A DNA stretch of 64,000 bases from Mycobacterium sp. 852002-10029_SCH5224772 (GCF_001667315.1 NZ_LZHT01000041.1:248001-312000), one strand, 5' to 3'; counted from the first letter of the stretch, positions 43,938-52,658 are shown. Numbers and translations are program-made. The notes: generated from the letters alone by a model not told the origin.

Positions 43938-45230
43938 TCATTCGGAGCGGACGTCGAACTTGTCGAAGTAGAAGCCGAATCGGCCGCGCAGCTCGTCGGC
44001 GGAGATGCCGAAGTGCCGTTGCAGGTCGTAATGGATGCGGCCATGCTTGCCGCGGGGATTGCCGTCCAGGTAGCGCTGGAAGCGGTCGCGCACCTGCTGC
44101 GGTAATTCGACAGCGCCGCACCGGTACAGCCGTTCGAGCACCGGCATCTCGTTGCCGCCCAACTGGTGGAAGCTGACGTCGATGCTGCGGTCGGCGGCCA
44201 CCAGGTCGCGGTCGCGGACGCACGCGCTCAGCAGCCGATGCACGCGGTCGCCCCAGTACTCCAGCAGCCAGTGCGGGTCAATGCTGTTACGGCGCAGCCG
44301 ATCCGAATAGGCCATCATGGTGATCGCGGATTGGATCACCGCGGCGGGGTCGCGGTGCGTGAAGGCCACCGTCGCGTCGGGGAAGGTCGCCATCAGCGGG
44401 CCGACCTGCTCGCAGTGCTGTGGACTCTTGAGAACCCAGGTCCGCGGTCCCCGCAGAAAGGTCAACGCCTGCAGCACCCGCTTCATGTAGGCGTAGTGGC
44501 GGGTTTGGTCGAGGCTCAGGTAGTAGTCGCGCCAGTCTGGTACCCGCGCATGCCATTCCAAGACATAGGAGGCCAGATCGAGGTCGAGGAGTTCCACCTC
44601 CTCCTCGATCGCCTCGGGGAACCGGTCGTGCATGGCGGCCACCACGGGCGCGCTGGCCATCAGCGCTTCGTGTTCCGATTTGGCTCGCGCGTAACGGGGG
44701 TCGACGCCGAAGATGTCGGGGCCCTGCCCGCGGGCGGGGATGGGATCCTGGCTCTCCCAGTACGGCAGCGCGCGCCGACGCGGGTCGGAGGCAATGAGAT
44801 TCACCAGATGCGTGGTGCCCGAACGCGGCATCCCGACGACGATGAAGGGCCTCTCGATCGGGATGGACTCGATCTCGGGATATCGCGTGATCAGCTCGGT
44901 GAGCGACACCCGGTTGCGCAGCAGGCGGACGATTCGCTGCCGCAGCGAGCCGCGGGTGAGCTGGCGCAGTCCCTCGTCGGCCTCGATCGCCGCGACGTGC
45001 GCACGCAGGCGGTCAACGAAGCCGTCGGTGTCATCGAGATGGGTGGCTCCGGCTTCCAGACCGGTCTGTTCGATGGCCTCCGCAAGCATCCGGTCGATGT
45101 CGAAGGCGACGGCGTTGGCCTCGGTGAAATCCAGGATTTGACGCTGGACGTCGGTCAGCTGGGGTGCGGTCAGGTCGTCGAAGTCGATGTCGTCAACCGC
45201 AGAACCCACCGGAACCCCTCTTCGACGCAT
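43938..45230 (-). CDS. sulfotransferase family protein
   Basis: 430 residues. PAPS 5'-phosphosulfate-binding loop FIVVGMPRSGTTHLVN near 130-145 and the downstream 3'-phosphate segment AFTHRDPAAVIQSAI define the mycobacterial sulfotransferase family. It transfers sulfate from PAPS to an alcohol, often a lipid or sterol-like acceptor. First gene of the minus-strand cluster followed by an alkylsulfatase-like hydrolase, VOC and LLM genes, an arrangement that could make and remove a sulfate ester. Confidence 0.88.
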   Translation of the reverse strand: MRRRGVPVGSAVDDIDFDDLTAPQLTDVQRQILDFTEANAVAFDIDRMLAEAIEQTGLEAGATHLDDTDGFVDRLRAHVAAIEADEGLRQLTRGSLRQRIVRLLRNRVSLTELITRYPEIESIPIERPFIVVGMPRSGTTHLVNLIASDPRRRALPYWESQDPIPARGQGPDIFGVDPRYARAKSEHEALMASAPVVAAMHDRFPEAIEEEVELLDLDLASYVLEWHARVPDWRDYYLSLDQTRHYAYMKRVLQALTFLRGPRTWVLKSPQHCEQVGPLMATFPDATVAFTHRDPAAVIQSAITMMAYSDRLRRNSIDPHWLLEYWGDRVHRLLSACVRDRDLVAADRSIDVSFHQLGGNEMPVLERLYRCGAVELPQQVRDRFQRYLDGNPRGKHGRIHYDLQRHFGISADELRGRFGFYFDKFDVRSE

Positions 45231-45319
45231 CGGGTGAGAAATATGACACCGAGGCTAGACGCGGCGGGATTTCTCGGTTCACCCACCTCGCCGGCGGACA
45301 ACCCGCCCCCGCCCGGTGC

Positions 45320-45706
45320 CTACAGATTGGCCAGATCGTCGGGAACGTCGACCATGTGTTCCTGCAGCGCCGCCAGGGGCACCACCTCGAGGGTCCTTTC
45401 GTGCGTGGACGCCAGCACCACCGGCGCCGCGCAACCGTCGTGGTGAGCCCGCAGCCAGTTCAGCGCGGTCACACACCAGCGATCGCCGGGCAGCAGGCCC
45501 GGGAACCGGTACTCGGGAACAGGCGTCAACAAGTCGTTACCAATGGAACGCTGGTGCTCGAGGAATTCGGCGGTCATCACCGCGCAAATCGTGTGCCGCC
45601 CGAGGTCCTGAGGGCCGGTGGAGCAACAGCCATCGCGGTAGAAGCCGGTCAGCGGTTCTGTGCCGCACGGTTCCAGCGGACCGCCCAGCACATTTCGATC
45701 AGGCAC
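45320..45706 (-). CDS. DUF2237 family protein
   Basis: 128 residues from GTG 45704-45706. The signature NVLGGPLEPCGTEPLTGFYRDG, then CCSTGPQDLGRHTICAVMT, and PGDRWCVTALNWL is the DUF2237 family, with several conserved cysteines that could bind a metal. Function unknown. The open frame continues upstream to 45937 but that part is antisense to the TM2 gene and lies outside the family length. Confidence 0.85.
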   Translation of the reverse strand: MPDRNVLGGPLEPCGTEPLTGFYRDGCCSTGPQDLGRHTICAVMTAEFLEHQRSIGNDLLTPVPEYRFPGLLPGDRWCVTALNWLRAHHDGCAAPVVLASTHERTLEVVPLAALQEHMVDVPDDLANL

Positions 45707-45831
45707 CCGTCCAGTATTGCGCTCGCGGGGGTGAAGTTTGAAGTGATTTCCCGACTGCACCCAAACGATTTTCCCCTCGGCGCCCTCAGCGGCCGATGTC
45801 GACGGCCCGACGTAGGCCGTGTTAACTCGAA

Positions 45832-46284
45832 ATGATGTCGACGCCGCCCAACCAACCCGGGGATCCCTCCGGCGAGCCGCCATGGGGATGGCAGCCGCCC
45901 GGTTACGGACCACCACCGAATCCGCACTCCCCGCCACCGGGATACCCGGGCTATCTGGGCTACCCGGGCTACCCGGGCTACGTCGACCCGCAGGCGCCGT
46001 TCGGCCGTGATCCGGCGACCGGGTTGCCGTTGTCGGATAAGTCCGCCACCACCGCCGGCCTACTTCAGCTCTTCCTCGGCCTGTTCGGTGTCGGCCGGTT
46101 CTACATCGACTCGACTCAGATCGCGGTGGCGCAGCTGTGCCTGGGTCTGTTCGGAATCCTCTTCAGCCTGTTCTGTTTTCTGGGATTTCCGGTACTGCTC
46201 GGCGGCATCGTCTGGGCGATCATCGACGCGATCTTGATCTTCACCGGCAGCGTCAAAGACAACCACGGTCGCAAGCTGCGCTAG
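45832..46284 (+). CDS. TM2 domain-containing membrane protein with Gly-Tyr-Pro-rich N-terminus
   Basis: 150 residues. Residues 1-65 are proline, glycine and tyrosine rich, including GYPGYLGYPGYPGY, probably disordered or adhesive. Residues 70-140 are the TM2 domain: two transmembrane segments (GLLQLFLGLFGVGRFYID and LGLFGILFSLFCFLGFPVLLGG...IDAILI) with the conserved GxGRFY. Two adjacent ATGs (45832, 45835) can start it. Function of bacterial TM2 proteins is not known. Confidence 0.87.
   Translation: MMSTPPNQPGDPSGEPPWGWQPPGYGPPPNPHSPPPGYPGYLGYPGYPGYVDPQAPFGRDPATGLPLSDKSATTAGLLQLFLGLFGVGRFYIDSTQIAVAQLCLGLFGILFSLFCFLGFPVLLGGIVWAIIDAILIFTGSVKDNHGRKLR
45940..45984 (+). repeat. five tandem 9-bp units inside the TM2 gene
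   Basis: Five in-frame copies of a 9-bp unit related to GGCTACCCG, encoding Gly-Tyr-Pro/Leu/Val repeats. Units three and four are identical. Perfect or near-perfect 9-bp units can gain or lose copies by slippage without frameshift. Confidence 0.8.
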
Positions 46285-46299
46285 CCGCTCCAAGAGCGG
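46285..46299 (+). terminator. hairpin directly after the TM2 gene
   Basis: Stem CCGCTC / GAGCGG with loop CAA starts at the base after the TAG stop. No T-run follows, as in many mycobacterial terminators. The remaining gap to 46538 holds only the palindrome at 46461-46472 and no gene. Confidence 0.5.
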
Positions 46300-46460
46300 A
46301 CAATGGTTTCGGTTGTCCCACAATGAGTCTGACGCACAGGCGGGACCCATTTTAACCGCCTTGGCTTTCACGAGGGCTCGGGCGCGCCGCCGTCGATGAT
46401 TACGGATTGGTCACGATGACGAGTGGGGGCCGACGTTCGGCGGCGCCGATGAAGGCCCGG

Positions 46461-46472
46461 TAACAATTGTTA
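46461..46472. promoter_or_regulatory. palindrome upstream of the clan GH-A-like hydrolase
   Basis: Perfect 12-bp palindrome TAACAATTGTTA, 66 nt before the GTG start at 46539, in otherwise GC-rich sequence. MarR- or LacI-like regulators use such sites. No regulator gene is adjacent. Confidence 0.45.
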
Positions 46473-46538
46473 TCTCAAGCTCTCGCGACGCGCTGAGCAA
46501 ATCCCAGGGAAATCGTCCCGGAAACTTATCGTCACATC

Positions 46539-47672
46539 GTGGAACGACGAACGGCCCTGAAACTCCCTCTGCTGCTGGCGGCAGGCGCCGCAGTTACCCG
46601 GGTCCCCCGGGCCTCCGCGGAGGAAGCGGGCCGGTGGTCGCCCGATCGCGCCAACCGGTGGTATCAAGCGCAGGGCTGGCTCGTCGGAGCAAACTACATT
46701 CCCGCGAGCGCCATCAACCAGTTCGAGATGTTTCAGCCCGATACCTTCGATCCCCGGCGCATCGACACCGAGCTCGGCTGGGCTCAGTTCTACGGGCACA
46801 ACACCGCGCGGGTGTTCCTCCATGATCAGCTCTGGGCTGCCGATCAGCGCGGATTCCAAACGCGGCTGGGGCAATTCGTCGACATCGCAGCCCGCCATCG
46901 CATCAAACCGCTGTTTGTGTTCTTCGACTCCTGTTGGGATCCGCAGCCCCGGGCGGGTCGACAGCGCGCGCCGCGCCCCGGCGTGCACAACTCGGGCTGG
47001 GCGCAGAGCCCCGGCGCCGAACGCCTCGGCGACTCTCGCTACGTTCCGGTCATGCGTGACTACGTCACCGCGGTGATGACCCAATTCCGCAACGACAGCC
47101 GGGTTCTGGGGTGGGACCTCTGGAACGAACCCGACAACCCTGCGAGCCAATACCGCAAAACCGAACGAAGCGACAAGGAGCAACTGGTCACCAACCTGCT
47201 CCCCCAGGTGTTTCGGTGGGCACGCGCGGTCGACCCCAGCCAGCCGCTCACGAGCGGCGTGTGGCGCGGCGACTGGGGACAACCCCAGGGCCGCAGCGCA
47301 ATCAGCGACATCCAGCTCGCCAACTCCGACGTGGTCACCTTCCATTCCTACGCCGAGCCCGCCGGGTTCGAGTCCCGGATCAACGAGCTGACCCCGTTGG
47401 GTCGGCCCATCCTGTGCACGGAATACATGGCTCGGCCCCGGGGCAGCACCGTGCAGGGCATCCTGCCCGTCGCGAAGCGCCACAACGTCGGCGCCATCAA
47501 CTGGGGCCTGGTCGCCGGCAAGACCCAGACCTACTTCCCCTGGGATTCCTGGGATCACCCGTACACCGCGGTTCCGAAAGTGTGGTTCCACGACTTGATT
47601 CGGCCCGAGGGACGACCGTTCCAAGACATCGAAGTTCTGACGGTTCGCAAGCTGGCCGGTAGCCAGGCCTGA
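46539..47672 (+). CDS. exported clan GH-A-like glycoside hydrolase (xylanase/mannanase-like)
   Basis: 377 residues from a GTG start. The N-terminus ERRTALKLPLLLAAGAA is a probable twin-arginine signal. The TIM-barrel active site is clear: acid/base E197 in GWDLWNEPDN and nucleophile E295 in ILCTEYMARP, as in GH5-type enzymes. M. tuberculosis has a similar 'xylanase-like' protein (Rv3096, from memory). Substrate is unknown; a cell-envelope glycan is as likely as plant polysaccharide. It starts a stretch of exported enzymes reaching 52 kb. Confidence 0.83.
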   Translation: MERRTALKLPLLLAAGAAVTRVPRASAEEAGRWSPDRANRWYQAQGWLVGANYIPASAINQFEMFQPDTFDPRRIDTELGWAQFYGHNTARVFLHDQLWAADQRGFQTRLGQFVDIAARHRIKPLFVFFDSCWDPQPRAGRQRAPRPGVHNSGWAQSPGAERLGDSRYVPVMRDYVTAVMTQFRNDSRVLGWDLWNEPDNPASQYRKTERSDKEQLVTNLLPQVFRWARAVDPSQPLTSGVWRGDWGQPQGRSAISDIQLANSDVVTFHSYAEPAGFESRINELTPLGRPILCTEYMARPRGSTVQGILPVAKRHNVGAINWGLVAGKTQTYFPWDSWDHPYTAVPKVWFHDLIRPEGRPFQDIEVLTVRKLAGSQA

Positions 47673-47814
47673 AATACAGTGGCGGCCTCACCGGCCTGCC
47701 TTGGCTTCGTTCATTCGCAACATCGCCTCGGCCGCGGCCTCCCAGTAGTAGGGTTGTAGCAGCTCAGAAGGGGGCGGCGATGATCGTCGGTGTTGGCCAT
47801 CTGCCCGCGACGCC

Positions 47815-49458
47815 ATGACGCTGACAAACCTGAGCGAAGCGGAACTGATCGCGTCGGCCGGCGGCGATCCGTGGGCGATCAATCAGAGCTTGCAGGCGGG
47901 TAGCCCGTTTCAGATCTCGCAGTTGGCGGAGGCCTTTCACGGCGCGGGTCGACACACCGCCGAAGCCGACCACGCATTCGAGGAAGCGCGAAAACGCTTC
48001 GCCGCGGCGTGGAACCATCAGGATGGTGGCCACCCCATCAACGACTCCGCTGAAGTACAGCGGGTGACCAAAATGCTTGGTGCGCAGTCCGAACAGTTGC
48101 CGAAGATCGGTGCTGAATTGGAAACGATCGCCGCCGCGTTGGCCGATGCGCAGAAACAAGGGGCTCGAGAGATCGCCCTTCTGGACAGTGAGCTCCGCGG
48201 CCTCGACAGACTCATGACCGCCATCAAGACAGATTTGACGTTCGATCTGCCCCAGTCGGAACGCGAGAAGCTGCGGAGACTGTACGAAGACGCGCACGCC
48301 GATGCCGTGGACGACGTCCGTGATGCCGTCAAGCAAATGACGTCAATTCGCAACAGGTACTCCGATACTCTCCGTAAAGCCATGGGCGCCCTGCATGCCG
48401 ACGGTTACGACCCACCGAAAGCTGTAGACGAGTGGATCGAGAGCCCGCTGAAACCGGGTGAGGTGAGAGATCTCGGGCCGATCGCCGGTACCGGCGGGAT
48501 TCCCGGAATCCCAGGTATCGGTGCGGCGGATCTAGGGGAAGTAGTCGAGGTGCCCGGGCAGCCCGGAAAGTATCTGGCGATCTTCGGGGATTCGTTCTCC
48601 GGCAATAAAGTCGGCGAGGGCGAACATTATCGCTCTGTGGCCGTGCCGGTGACCTTCGACGCCGACGGACGTCCACATTTCGGTGCGCCACTAACGGGAC
48701 CCGAGAATAGTGGCCACGAGCTCTTCACCATGCCGGGGGAGGCGATCAAGGCCGGAATCAGCGACACGCTGCCAGCCGGGACGATCACCCTGGGAGACAA
48801 AACGTACATGATGGTCACCGGCACGACGGGGAACCTTAAGCCGGCGGCTTCGTGGCTGGTCGAAGTCAGCGGCGATCCGGGCAAAGGATGGACGATGGTG
48901 CCAGGCTCATATCGGGCTGCCAGCGAGGCGCCCACCCAGATCAGTGGATACAAGGGTTCGGACGGCAAGGTCTATATCGCTGCGGATTCCTTCGACCGCA
49001 GCCGAGGCATCACCATGTACCGCGCGGATCCCGGGAGCGTATTCGATCGTTCAACCTGGCAGCCGTGGAACGGGAAAGACTGGGGCAAGCCAGGACAACA
49101 GGCCATACAGCTCACCACCAATCGCTACGGCGAGCTCAGCTTTCGGGAAATCGGTGGGAAGCCCGTCCTGTCAGGTTTCGATGTAGATGCGCACCAAGGA
49201 AGTATCGAAGTGCGGGTAGGTGCCAATCCAACCGAAATGTTCGGCTCGAACGTGCCGACGACTCTGGTCGCGCAGAATGGCGATCCAGCGGCTCCTAAAT
49301 TCATCCCTCAACCGTACGGCGGGTATATCTTGCCGGGATCAACGCTGGACGATTTGAAATTATTTGCCAGTCAATGGAATACGCTCAAAGATGCGAACGG
49401 CGTGCCGTTTGGCACCCCGTACAACACCCGAGAGTTCCAACTCAGCCCCTATCACTGA
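47815..49458 (+). CDS. helical N-terminal domain fused to a DUF4185 (GH183-like) propeller
   Basis: 547 residues. Residues 1-205 are alpha-helical and charged (EARKRFAAAWN, INDSAEVQRVTKMLG), resembling N-terminal domains of large mycobacterial proteins thought to be type VII secretion substrates. After a GIPGIPGIG linker (229-236) comes a beta-propeller beginning LGEVVEV...LAIFGDSFSG (aspartate D259), the DUF4185 hallmark. DUF4185 proteins form GH183, endo-D-arabinanases conserved in mycobacteria. No classical signal peptide. Likely acts on arabinogalactan or lipoarabinomannan if exported. An exported small protein follows 35 nt later. Confidence 0.72.
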   Translation: MTLTNLSEAELIASAGGDPWAINQSLQAGSPFQISQLAEAFHGAGRHTAEADHAFEEARKRFAAAWNHQDGGHPINDSAEVQRVTKMLGAQSEQLPKIGAELETIAAALADAQKQGAREIALLDSELRGLDRLMTAIKTDLTFDLPQSEREKLRRLYEDAHADAVDDVRDAVKQMTSIRNRYSDTLRKAMGALHADGYDPPKAVDEWIESPLKPGEVRDLGPIAGTGGIPGIPGIGAADLGEVVEVPGQPGKYLAIFGDSFSGNKVGEGEHYRSVAVPVTFDADGRPHFGAPLTGPENSGHELFTMPGEAIKAGISDTLPAGTITLGDKTYMMVTGTTGNLKPAASWLVEVSGDPGKGWTMVPGSYRAASEAPTQISGYKGSDGKVYIAADSFDRSRGITMYRADPGSVFDRSTWQPWNGKDWGKPGQQAIQLTTNRYGELSFREIGGKPVLSGFDVDAHQGSIEVRVGANPTEMFGSNVPTTLVAQNGDPAAPKFIPQPYGGYILPGSTLDDLKLFASQWNTLKDANGVPFGTPYNTREFQLSPYH

Positions 49459-49493
49459 TCGCATCACAGAAAATCTGAACCGATAGGAAGCAT

Positions 49494-50015
49494 ATGGTCA
49501 TCAAGAAGCTGGCCGGCATCACCACCCTGGCCGGCGCTGCGATCTCAGTTGCATGCACGGCCCACGCTGAGCCGCCAAAATTTCCGGATCTGAGCGCAGA
49601 CGACCCGGTGAACGTCCGCGACTACACGATCGATGTTCCCAACCCCGGTCGGCCACCCCTGCCAACGGTCTATTTCCTCACGCCTGACGGCATCGTCTGC
49701 AACTTCGCGTCTGATCAAGCACAGTGCAGCGGGAATAACCTGCCCGCGGTACCCCCAGCGCCTTCAAATCCCAATGCCGGAATCACGGGTGTGAATTGGA
49801 TCGGAACCACTACCGGACTAAAGCAGACGAATGAGGGCGAACCGTCACGCGTGATTCAAGGACAAGCCGTAAAACCGCTTCCACCGGGTCATTCCATCAC
49901 AGTGAACGGCATCATCTGCGGAGTCGACAACTCAGGCACGACTGCATGCAAAGACCCACAAGGCCGCGGATTCGTGCTGTCACCGCATGGCTCCGGTTGG
50001 CTGCCTCACGTGTGA
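49494..50015 (+). CDS. small exported protein of unknown function
   Basis: 173 residues. Signal peptide 1-26 ([20 protein letters not shown], cleavage at AHA-EPP). The mature part has two cysteine pairs ([12 protein letters not shown] and [14 protein letters not shown]) in similar contexts, suggesting two disulphide-closed loops in a duplicated fold, and is proline rich in between. ATG 49494 follows AGGAAG. It is the immediate downstream partner of the DUF4185 protein and may be its inhibitor, chaperone or cofactor; that is speculation. Confidence 0.75.
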   Translation: MVIKKLAGITTLAGAAISVACTAHAEPPKFPDLSADDPVNVRDYTIDVPNPGRPPLPTVYFLTPDGIVCNFASDQAQCSGNNLPAVPPAPSNPNAGITGVNWIGTTTGLKQTNEGEPSRVIQGQAVKPLPPGHSITVNGIICGVDNSGTTACKDPQGRGFVLSPHGSGWLPHV

Positions 50016-50057
50016 TTGCCGGCGATTGCGATCCGAAAATGCTTGGTAGGGCATAGA

Positions 50058-50531
50058 TTACGAAACCGCGAAGTCACCGACCACGGTCATCTTGTTGCCG
50101 TCCCGTGCGGTGGCGAAGCCGCCCGCGTTGAATGCGCAATTCAGAATGATCGCCCGATGCGGGGGACTTTGCATCCACATGTCGAGGGCCTCGCGGGGAT
50201 TCGCAGCGGATCCGGTGCCCCAGAATACGATTTCGCCCGTGGAGCGGCTCCGATAGCCCGCCTGCGCGATCCGCGCCTGCGGCGACGAGCCGTCCGAGCC
50301 AATGTGTCCACTCACCCCGTTGCGCAGCATGTCGTCGGCGTGCCGCTGGGCCGCTTCGGTCAAACGAGGGTCGTCGCTGATCGGCCCGCATCCCTGGCGA
50401 AGCTGGTTGATGCCGCTGTACACCGCGGTCCCCGGATCGTCCGCGCGCGCAACGAACCCATCTGCACCGGAAACAGTGATGAAGGCAGTGCAGATCGAGA
50501 AGACTGCGAAGAACGCAACTTTCCTCGTCAT
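50058..50531 (-). CDS. secreted CAP-domain (SCP/PR-1) protein
   Basis: 157 residues from ATG 50529-50531. Signal peptide 1-30 (KVAFFAVFSICTAFITVSG). The CAP core is visible: INQLRQGCG, LTEAAQRHADDML, the TGEIVFWGTG strand and MWMQSPPHRAIILNC. Bacterial CAP proteins are small secreted proteins of debated function (lipid binding, protease-like). An upstream in-frame extension to 50594 lacks a ribosome binding site and would bury the signal peptide. Convergent with the exported protein at 49494. Confidence 0.85.
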   Translation of the reverse strand: MTRKVAFFAVFSICTAFITVSGADGFVARADDPGTAVYSGINQLRQGCGPISDDPRLTEAAQRHADDMLRNGVSGHIGSDGSSPQARIAQAGYRSRSTGEIVFWGTGSAANPREALDMWMQSPPHRAIILNCAFNAGGFATARDGNKMTVVGDFAVS

Positions 50532-50662
50532 GTTTGCCTCGTACCGCATACTTGGCTTATCTGTTTTCGATAACGAAATGTTACCCATTTGCAACCATCG
50601 AAGGTCGCGAATCCCGAATCCGTTCGGGTGCTGCCGGTGGCGAGGTTAGGCCAAAGCCCCTG

Positions 50663-51667
50663 CTAGTGGCCCGCGTTGCGGGCCAGATCGACGGCGTACT
50701 GATTCACGAAGTTGCCCGCCGGGGGATCACCCTTGCCGCACGTTCCGTCGGATTCGCCCGGACGTTTGATCCACAAGTAAGCGTCGGCGTGCGCGCCCGC
50801 GGTAGCGGCGGTGGGCGGGGTGCCCAACGCTCGGCCGCTGGGATTACACCAGTTGAGCCCGGAGTCGGGCGCCGGCCCGGCACCGTTGCGCGACGTGTCG
50901 ATCACGTAATGCGAACCGTTGGTGAGCCCGGAAATCGCCTCGCCGTAACCGATTTCGTCCTCGGTGGTGAAAAAGTTCGCGGTGTTGACGCTGAAGCCCC
51001 GCGCGTGGCCGACACCGGCCTGGTTGAGCCTGGCAGCCATGTCCTCAGCGCTGTGCCAGCGCAAGTGACCGGCGTCGACGTATACGGCCGCGTTCGGATC
51101 CTTTGTCAGCGTGTCGACGGCGTAGTGAATCAGGTCGAACCGTTCTTGGCGCTGATCACCCGACAGGCAGTCGGCCATGGCGAGCGCATCGGGTTCGACG
51201 ATGATCGCCACCCGCGAGGCGCCCACACCGCCGGCGATGCCATCGATCCAGCTTCGGTAGTCGGCGCCCGACCCCATGCCGCCCGCAGCGAAGCTGCCAC
51301 AGTCGCGATGCGGGATTCCATAAATGGTGAGAACGGGGATGGCGCCGGCGGCGGCCGCGTCGCCGACGTACTTCCCGACCGTTCCTGCGGAGCCGCCCGG
51401 GACGATCCAGTAGGCCTGCGGCGTATTGGCGATCGCGGTCAACTCGGCACTCGGCGGATCGGCGCTGCTCGCGGCACGCATGGCCGCCGACGTGGGGTTG
51501 ACGTAGAACGGGGCCCCGTCCAACGGGTTGCCGTCGGCGGCCAAACGCACCGTCGGGGCGGGACGGACCTGCACCGGGTCGGCAAGTTGACCGATGCCGG
51601 CAACGGCCGCGACCGTGAACAAGGGGGCGACCCAGCGCGCGACGGCGCCGGTAGCTGAGAACGTCAC
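50663..51667 (-). CDS. celA: secreted GH6 cellulase/cellobiohydrolase
   Basis: 334 residues with an N-terminal signal (ARWVAPLFTVAAVAGIGQL). GH6 landmarks: NPTSAAMRAA at the mature N-terminus, YGIPHRDCGSFAAGG with the catalytic-loop cysteine, SRVAIIVEPDALA, YVDAGHLRWH, FSVNTANFFTTE and DTSRNG. M. tuberculosis CelA1 (Rv0062) is the same family. Hydrolyses beta-1,4-glucan; cellulose in biofilm matrix is one suggested substrate. A small exported protein lies 56 nt upstream on the same strand. Confidence 0.9.
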   Translation of the reverse strand: MTFSATGAVARWVAPLFTVAAVAGIGQLADPVQVRPAPTVRLAADGNPLDGAPFYVNPTSAAMRAASSADPPSAELTAIANTPQAYWIVPGGSAGTVGKYVGDAAAAGAIPVLTIYGIPHRDCGSFAAGGMGSGADYRSWIDGIAGGVGASRVAIIVEPDALAMADCLSGDQRQERFDLIHYAVDTLTKDPNAAVYVDAGHLRWHSAEDMAARLNQAGVGHARGFSVNTANFFTTEDEIGYGEAISGLTNGSHYVIDTSRNGAGPAPDSGLNWCNPSGRALGTPPTAATAGAHADAYLWIKRPGESDGTCGKGDPPAGNFVNQYAVDLARNAGH

Positions 51668-51723
51668 CCCAGGAAAATTAGTGGTTCGCAGCCATTCAGC
51701 GCCAATCGGCGGGGACGGCGGTC

Positions 51724-51981
51724 CTACCCGCAGTAGCCAGAGGGCGGCAACGGGGCGTCACGCGGAACCACCGTTTGATTACAGAGGCCTGATTCTGAGT
51801 GCGGGTTTTGGGGTGCGGTTGGGTTTGGCTGGGGGGTGTTTGGCGGCACGGGGTCTGCGTTGGCTACGGCCGCGGTCAGCCCCATACCAGCCAGCCCCAA
51901 CCCGGCGGCGAGAACGGTTCTGGCGGCCAATTTCGTCAGTTTGAGCGCAGCGCTGCGGTCGAGGCGATCGGTGGTGGTCAT
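51724..51981 (-). CDS. small secreted proline-rich protein
   Basis: 85 residues. Signal peptide to about residue 42 (TVLAAGLGLAGMGLTAAVANA, cleavage ANA-DPVPP); the mature 43 residues are Pro/Asn rich with two cysteines (GLCNQTVVPRD and SGYCG) that may pair. It is followed downstream by GH6 and preceded by the membrane coiled-coil protein with a 5-nt gap. No recognised family; several mycobacterial exported peptides look like this. Confidence 0.7.
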   Translation of the reverse strand: MTTTDRLDRSAALKLTKLAARTVLAAGLGLAGMGLTAAVANADPVPPNTPQPNPTAPQNPHSESGLCNQTVVPRDAPLPPSGYCG

Positions 51982-51986
51982 GAGGT

Positions 51987-52658
51987 TCAGTACTCGAGCC
52001 CATATCCGCCGCGCAAGTCCTTGTGCGCGGCCTCCAGGGTGCGGTCACATATGTCCACGAGTGCGTCGAGGTCGAGACCCGATTCCCTGCCCAACCTGTC
52101 CAGAAACACCGTCTCCTGCTTCCTCAACTCGGACCACTTGAGTTCCCCCTCGTAGTACACGGTGGCGTCCTCCATTGGGGCAGCGCAGGCCGTAGTCTGC
52201 GCCAATTGCCGCTTGCACGAATCCAATTGGGTCAGTGAGTAGCCGTGCTCGCGGAACTGACGATCCCATTCGGCGAGTAGCAGGTTTACCAGGTCGCGCA
52301 CCAGTGGTGCGGCGTAGACCAACAGCTCGGCTACCCCGTCGTCGAGGCCCAGACGCATGCGGAAGTCATAGAGCTCTCGGATGGCCTCGGCGCGCCGCTG
52401 GTTGGCGATCTCCTCGGCGGTGCCAGTGCCCTCGTATTGGGCCGCGCGTTTGACGTACATCGTTGCGGAGATCAGCGATTTCAACACGGCCTTCTTGTCC
52501 TCGGCCGCCCGCTTCTCGAAGTCGAGCACTCGTTCGTGGCGCCGGTCTTCCGCCTTGTTCTTGGCGTCGATGCGCTTCGTCCAGATCGCGACGGTGGCGC
52601 TCGAAATCACGGACGCAAGAGGGACGAGCGCAGTGGCGACTAACGTCATCCAGTTCAT
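51987..52658 (-). CDS. membrane-anchored coiled-coil protein of unknown function
   Basis: 223 residues. One N-terminal transmembrane helix (LVATALVPLASVISSATVAIW, 6-26) is followed by a highly charged helix (TKRIDAKNKAEDRRHERVLDFEKRAAEDKK) and further helical sequence. The architecture, short TM then basic coiled coil, resembles the pair at 55872 and 57017, but no residue-level motif is shared, so homology is not claimed. It is the last gene before the tRNA-derived att sequence, on the chromosome side. Confidence 0.6.
   Translation of the reverse strand: MNWMTLVATALVPLASVISSATVAIWTKRIDAKNKAEDRRHERVLDFEKRAAEDKKAVLKSLISATMYVKRAAQYEGTGTAEEIANQRRAEAIRELYDFRMRLGLDDGVAELLVYAAPLVRDLVNLLLAEWDRQFREHGYSLTQLDSCKRQLAQTTACAAPMEDATVYYEGELKWSELRKQETVFLDRLGRESGLDLDALVDICDRTLEAAHKDLRGGYGLEY

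Noticed and set aside
47688..47882. 64-codon minus-strand ORF ending in a helical stretch (YYWEAAAEAMLRMNEAKAGR)
   Set aside because: The C-terminus looks protein-like, but the upstream half is antisense to the DUF4185 gene and no start or family supports it; a degraded gene end is possible but not shown.
51987..52658. Third member of the A/B membrane paralogue family
   Set aside because: Same overall layout (TM plus coiled coil) but lacks the DAYRAPQR and LTVVD blocks, so homology cannot be claimed.
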